Positions 59,110 through 64,000 of a stretch of DNA of 64,000 nucleotides are shown here, in pieces. The stretch spans positions 35,194,811 to 35,258,810 of the forward strand of contig OY282605.1 of the NCBI GenBank assembly GCA_958298945.1, written 5' to 3'. The stretch is from Atherix ibis. Its lineage: Eukaryota; Arthropoda; Insecta; Diptera; Athericidae. The notes beneath the pieces are model-generated. The model had not been told where the DNA came from and ran no database searches. It saw only the letters and a program-made list of their open reading frames with translations. The translations under genes were made by a program, and so were the position numbers. The first letter of the stretch is position 1; each line of letters starts with the position of its first letter.

Positions 59110-60205
59110 CAAGTGAAGTTGATGGTATCTACCTGATGAAGTTGAGGGTATCTACGTGATAAAGTTGAGGGTATCTACGTGATGAAGTTGAGAGTATCTG
59201 CGTGATGAAGTTGAGGGTATCTACGTGATGAAGTTGAGAGTATATGCCTGATGGAGTTGAGGGTATCTACGTGATGAAGTTGAGGGTATCTACGTGATGA
59301 AGTTGAGAGTATCTGCGTGATGAAGTTGAGGGTATCTACGTGATGAAGTTGAGGGTATCTACGTGATGAAGTTGAGAGTATCTACGTGATGAAGTTGAGG
59401 GTATCTACGTGATGAAGTTGAGGGTATCTACGTGATGAAGTTGAGGGTATCTACCTGATGAAGTTAAGGGTATCTACCTGATGAAGTTGAGGGTATCTAC
59501 GTGATGAAGTTGAGGGTATCTACGTGATGAAGTTGAGGGTATCTACGTGATGAAGTTGAGAGTATCTGCGTGATGAAGTTGAGGGTATCTACGTGATGAA
59601 GTTGAGGGTATCTACGTGATGAAGTTGAGAGTATCTGCGTGATGAAGTTGAGGGTATCTACGTGATGAAGTTGAGGGTATCTACGTGATGAAGTTGAGAG
59701 TATCTACGTGATGAAGTTGAGGGTATCTACGTGATGAAGTTGAGGGTATCTACGTGATGAAGTTGAGGGTATCTACCTGATGAAGTTAAGGGTATCTACC
59801 TGATGAAGTTGAGGGTATCTACGTGATGAAGTTGAGGGTATCTACGTGATGAAGTTGAGGGTATCTACGTGATGAAGTTGAGAGTATCTGCGTGATGAAG
59901 TTGAGGGTATCTACGTGATGAAGTTGAGGGTATCTACGTGATGAAGTTGAGGGTATCTACCTGATGAAGTTGAGGGTATCTACGCGATGAAGTTGAGGGT
60001 ATCTGCGTGATGAAGTTGAGGGTATCTGAAGTTGAGGGTATCTACCTGATGAAGTTGAGGGTATCTACGTAATGAAGTTGAGGGTATCTACGTGATGAAG
60101 TTGAGAGTATATGCCTGATGAAGTTGAGGGTATCTACGTGATCAAGTTAAGGGTATCTACCTGATGAAGTTGAGGGTATCTACCTGATGAAGTCGAGGGT
60201 ATCTA
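59110..60205. repeat. 23-bp minisatellite with a 14-unit higher-order repeat
   Basis: About 47 copies of the unit GATGAAGTTGAGGGTATCTACGT occur. Marked variants (GAGAGTATCTGCG, GAGAGTATCTACG, GGGTATCTACCTG, AAGTTAAGGG) recur in the same order. The AAGTTAAGGG variant starts at 59461 and again at 59783, 322 bp or 14 units later, and the eight units before each copy have the same variant order. The unit derives from LINE sequence: the single-copy word GAAGTTGAGGGTGTCTACGT lies just before the array (about 59082), and CACTCAGCAAGT occurs on both sides. Confidence 0.95.
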
Positions 60206-60445
60206 CGTCACTCAGCAAGTATCGTAAGGCAAACACCGATCCATCTACCTACAGGAAATTGGTCCTAGAACTGCTGGATTCCACACTTTTGATCACAGTC
60301 GCAGCGGTCGATGACCACAGAACATCCTTTGCTGTCATCCAGCTTGCTCATGTAGGGAATGATACCACGTAACAGGAAGTCAGCAAATGGCCTCATGGTC
60401 GTGGCGCTACAGAATGTCCTCTGGCTCTTGTCTCAGAGACACTAC

Positions 60446-61364
60446 AATAATTTAAAAAAAAGTTGTCCAAATAATTCGAATAAATTAAAAATGGGTGAAA
60501 ATTATTAAAGGCAAAATAGAAATGGAAAAATTCTAGACTTCTTCTTATCCCTTATTATTATTGTAAATAAAGCTGCGAAACAAAACAAAAAATTAGTTTA
60601 TTTTCATTTATTTCAATAAAATTTTTAACATAAAATAAAAAGAAAAAAAATACAACAGACTACAAAATTACGAAATATATAAGTACACTTTTATTAAAAA
60701 GTGAATAACACGTCATTATTTATTGAATTTATGTTATTTCCGTTTGGTTTCGTTCTTTTTATATTGTATTTATTTGAATGAATGTATTTTTTTTTTGTTT
60801 AATTTTTAAATATCAATTAAAAATAAATAAATTTTCAGGAATGATTTTGGAATATCAAGTAAAGAAATAATTTTGAATATATCACAAAAATCGTAAACAA
60901 TATTACAAATAATGGGTGAAAAATCGTCAACAAAATATATTAGAATATACAGATTGTACAAGAAACTTTTATAACAAAAAATATCTTAAGGGAATGATGG
61001 ATTTGAAAAAGATCGATTTGATCGCTTAGTAATTATTTGTAATAGAAAACAAAATAAATTATGTTATGTAAAAAAAAAACGAAAAGGTAAAAAATTAGTA
61101 CGTTTTCTCGTTATAACTTATCTTAATAGTACTGGTAAAGTACAAAAAAAAAATAGTTTTTTTAATTATTGGTCAGGAATGATAAAATGTTTAACAAATA
61201 CAATTGGGCATGTACAATATGAGTAAGAACTTAAATCCTAAAATAATTACTGCTTTAAAAATGCATAATTAATAGCTAAAACACAAAAAAAAAATATATA
61301 TATTAAAAAAAAGGCAACTTGGCATAAAAATAAAAACAGAGAATAAAAAGTCTCTTTCAGAATA
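60446..61364. other. AT-rich region, probable 3' UTR/downstream of ADPGK
   Basis: Extremely AT-rich with homopolymer runs; no coding signal. The minus-strand ADPGK transcript should end somewhere in this interval. Confidence 0.5.
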
Positions 61365-63694
61365 CTAAATTTGCAAAATGAGACCTGAAGCTGATATATT
61401 GTCTCCGGCGCCAGCAGTTTGTTTAGCAACTTGACAAACCAATACTGGCGCAACACAAATTTCATATTCAATCGCCTTGTTATCAACCGTGAGTATTTCC
61501 GACCAGCAGGGAACAGGATCCCTTCGTTCAACTTTAATTCGTTCTGGAATTTTCGTATCGCCAGTATAGCCATTTGCCGATGTGGCGAAACTATCGTCCA
61601 ATATAAGATTGGCTGCATGCGGATTAATCTGCAAAAGTTACAATATTAAAAAAGAAAAATGTATTATAAAATTGAAAAATTTCTTATTTAATTACAAATT
61701 CAGTTCCGCAAACGTGTCTAAATGCGGTAAGAGCTGCTTTGGCGGCAGCATTTTTTGTATTCTTCCACTGTGAATCCTTTACTATTAATATTGCTTGATA
61801 GGCTAGAGTGTGCACATGCAATCGTGTGAGCATACGCGTTTGTTTATCAGAATGTTGATTTTGAAAATAATTTGTATTTATGCGTGTAAAAACTTTGCGC
61901 ATTCGATCTAATGTGGCCGCAACTCTTGGATTCGAATCGGTAGCAAAGCTTACGCGTCCATGCTCTAGTACTTGTGCTAAATTGTCCAATTCTTGTTCGT
62001 TCATTCCAATCGAATCAGAATATGGTATTATGTGCTTTATTAACAATTGTAACAATTCAATTTCAACATAGCTAGCCATCTCGAAATGAATCAACGTTGA
62101 ATTCGTTTGGGCAGCAAGCTGATTTTCAACTTTCTCAAGTCGGCCTTCTCGTACGCCTACAATAAAAGCCAACAACATTGAAAAATCAATTTTTTTCTTT
62201 CGATTATATAAAATATCTAATTGGGCCCATACCAGGTGCAAACTTAAAACTATCCATCATTTGAATACCGCTTACAACTAACAGTCTTGGATCGAACTCC
62301 TCTAATACACTGCCGAACATTTCCAACGAACTTATCTGTGGATTATTTTGATCATTATGCAAAATATAACGATTTGCACGCGGTGCCGTATATGGACCCC
62401 ATTTCTCTCCTGATTTATATTCAAGTATTAAATGAATATCATCATCTTCAACCAAATCACCAGCAAATCTTAAATTCTCTGGTAAAAGTCTCTTCAATCT
62501 AAAATAAATATTTTTCAAAATGACAATCATTTAATATTATGTTTTTTCTATTTTATCTTAAGCAAACAAGATTAATTTTACATTTTAGCAATTTTTAAAT
62601 AAGCTCATCAGAATTTCGATTAGAAAAGTAAAAATTCTTTTTTTTAACATTTGGCATTTTCGAATAAGCTATCATATAAAAATTAATAGATAGTCATGCA
62701 TAGATAAGAAAATATTGTACACATTTCCAATACAAGTTGGTTGAGTATTTTATTCAAATGTGAAGCGAAATTTCCGTAAAAGTTACGTAATTTATAAAAT
62801 GGAATGCAAATGACGAAAAAAAAACGAATTTACACACTTCAAATTCTCCGATCAGCTTTCACCAAAATTAATGACTTTTCAATTTCTAAAATTTCGCATG
62901 TATACGCTAATATGTATATATTAATTTAAATTCATTTTTTTTACGTTTTTTACATTAGAAACTCACAAATACATCCAAATATTATAATGTTTTTATAATT
63001 TTTGCACAAATTTTATTGTTTTTTTTATTTTTTTATTTATTGAATAGCAAATGATTTAAAGTAGAGATATAAAAATTAGAAACCCATTCACCGAGCATAC
63101 TTGTGGGACATTCTCGATCCCAGGAGAACTTCGGCGCCTTCCTTTTGGAATCGAATACCCATTATGGGTGCATTTCCACCGATTTCCCAACGAATTTCGT
63201 TTTTGAACTTCGTTTTGGCATACGATATCAAGTTTCCGAACATATATTTGTCTGGAGTAAATCTCCTAAAACAAATATTTATTATTAAAGAACACTTTCA
63301 AAATGCACGCAAATTTTCGCCAAATGCAATGTAGAGTAACTCACTCGGCTGCAGCCCCATTTTTGAAATAAAATGCAAAACTTCGTAAAAATTCCTCTTC
63401 GTTTGTGACATCGTCCACTGAAAAGTCTGGTTCAATATTATGTGCGGCGTCTGTAAAATTCAAAAATCTCGTTGCACTAACAAAAAGGTCACTACAGCTG
63501 CCATAACCGACGGCTATTCGCGGTCGTACCGGTATACTTTCCCTGCTGTGACCTTCCAAAGCGAGGAGGCCAGCGAGCACTATTGTCAGCTTTTCAAATT
63601 GCTTGAATGACGAAAACGCATGAAAAAGTATCGAAAAAAGTGCCGCAAACACTGAACAAGCAGTAAGCCATGACATGTACTTGATCGCTGACAT
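61365..63694 (-). CDS. ADPGK: ADP-dependent glucokinase (5 exons)
   Basis: Coding exons (minus) are 63694-63345, 63265-63092, 62498-62233, 62156-61696 and 61628-61365, all GT-AG, and join in frame to 504 aa (animal ADPGK is about 500). It phosphorylates glucose using ADP instead of ATP and is an ER/secretory-pathway enzyme in animals. An N-terminal hydrophobic segment (about 8-27, WLTACSVFAALFSILFHAF) fits a signal or anchor. Family motifs are VGYGSCSDLF (62-71), RWEIGGNAPIMGIRF (glycine-rich sugar/nucleotide region, exon 2), LLVVSGIQMMD (exon 3) and the catalytic AGAGDNISASGL near the C-terminus, with D493 as the expected base. The protein ends 11 residues after that Asp, in GLILQI. The start is the first ATG (63694); the preceding frame lacks an ATG. 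Convergent with Cut8. Confidence 0.93.
62499..63091 (-). other. ADPGK intron 2
   Basis: 593 bp, the longest ADPGK intron; donor GTGAAT after 63092 and acceptor TTTTAG before 62498. AT-rich and otherwise featureless. The other introns are 79, 76 and 67 bp. Confidence 0.8.
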
Positions 63695-64000
63695 CTCAAT
63701 CCACCACACACTTTATGCTTGGCTGAGAAACTAACACTCAATACAGTCTGCAATTCATCAAAATATATTCGCTTGCCGGAATGATAACAGGTAGGTGCAA
63801 CGTCAATGAACTGTCGTTTGAATGTCAAAATTTTATTTCTTTTTTCCAACACTAGAGACATCTACGTAGATTATTCACAACTAACTCTGAATGTTCCCCG
63901 AAACTCAATTCCGACGACATCTGCTAATGGTATGGAATTATCGTCGTCCAAATTTTTGAAATTTTGACATTTTTATTGGAATGCACAAAATTCTGACGAA
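63695..64000. other. ADPGK 5' flank and possible end of a neighbouring frame
   Basis: It should include the ADPGK 5' UTR and promoter. A minus frame ending near 63872 (NLDDDNSIPLADVVGIEFRG then TFRVSCE) looks protein-like and could be the last codons of an upstream minus-strand gene cut by the window edge. It is too short to identify. Confidence 0.3.

Larger units (their letters stand above)
57935..60445 (+). mobile_element. LINE remnant (I/R1-type) containing a 23-bp minisatellite
   Basis: Ordered plus-strand pieces are as follows. LSHSSANNYRPISLLPRMAE (start of RT, about 57951) ends in a stop after ILAF. After a rearranged stretch comes an RT core with ENSIPQGSPLSMTLFNTYIH and VHFLYADDLLVLAAE (YADD box, 58269-58400). 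A post-RT region (58480-58640) is in frame-shifted pieces. A PVDSI-equivalent region at 58807 on ('FTGGLYPY') is collinear with 23685-23960 of the other LINE. The minisatellite (59110-60205) follows, and then the tail RKLVLELLDS and the 3' UTR words CTCATGGTCGTGGCGCTACA and CTCTTGTCTCAGAGACACTA (60390-60445). RNase H is lost. It is transcriptionally silent debris between Cut8 and ADPGK. Confidence 0.8.

Noticed and set aside
61247..61618. Minus frame of 123 codons overlapping the last ADPGK exon
   Set aside because: It is a frame-shifted reading of ADPGK exon 5 continuing into AT-rich 3' DNA; the ADPGK frame carries the GDNIS catalytic motif instead.

Overview
The window looks like nuclear DNA of a higher (cyclorrhaphan) fly. 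It is very AT-rich, has short GT-AG introns, and is packed with mariner/Tc1 transposons, non-LTR retrotransposon debris and long simple arrays. The gene set (CUB-trypsin-like protease, HMGXB4-like protein, Cut8/Sts1-like protein, ADP-dependent glucokinase) fits Diptera. A tephritid fruit fly is my best guess, but that is inference from overall character, not from a diagnostic gene.

Layout. 1-16.3 kb is transposon-dominated: Tc1/mariner-superfamily remnants (0.8-2.0 kb), LINE pieces (2.2-3.2 kb), a Himar1-type mariner (3.2-4.1 kb), a Mos1-type mariner (5.8-7.0 kb), LINE fragments with a 3-copy 352-bp tandem repeat (9.6-11.1 kb), a mariner nested in a LINE (12.3-14.1 kb) and an internally deleted relative (15.4-16.3 kb). 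17.5-22.5 kb holds a five-exon secreted CUB-trypsin-like protease gene whose third intron is 3.4 kb. 23.1-24.9 kb is a decayed LINE. 26.26-30.88 kb is one uninterrupted 9-bp tandem array. 31-49 kb contains more mariners, one carrying an internal 13-bp satellite, a 5'-truncated LINE with a near-intact reverse transcriptase, and long AT-rich stretches. 51.3-53.4 kb is a second, unrelated 13-bp array.

53.8-63.7 kb is the gene-rich end. An HMGXB4-like gene (minus) and a Cut8-like gene (plus) lie head to head with a short shared upstream region that contains a consensus E2F site. A LINE carrying a 23-bp minisatellite with 14-unit higher-order structure separates Cut8 from a convergent five-exon ADP-glucokinase gene (minus). 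Exon models for these genes were built by reading splice sites, and each joined model stays in frame (393, 365, 351 and 504 aa).

The genes are functionally independent: extracellular proteolysis, chromatin/transcription, nuclear proteasome tethering and ER-type ADP-dependent sugar phosphorylation. I found no tRNA or rRNA gene, no CRISPR array and no bacterial-type operon. The strongest unusual signals are the tandem arrays, several of which arose inside transposons, and a segment duplicated into one of them.
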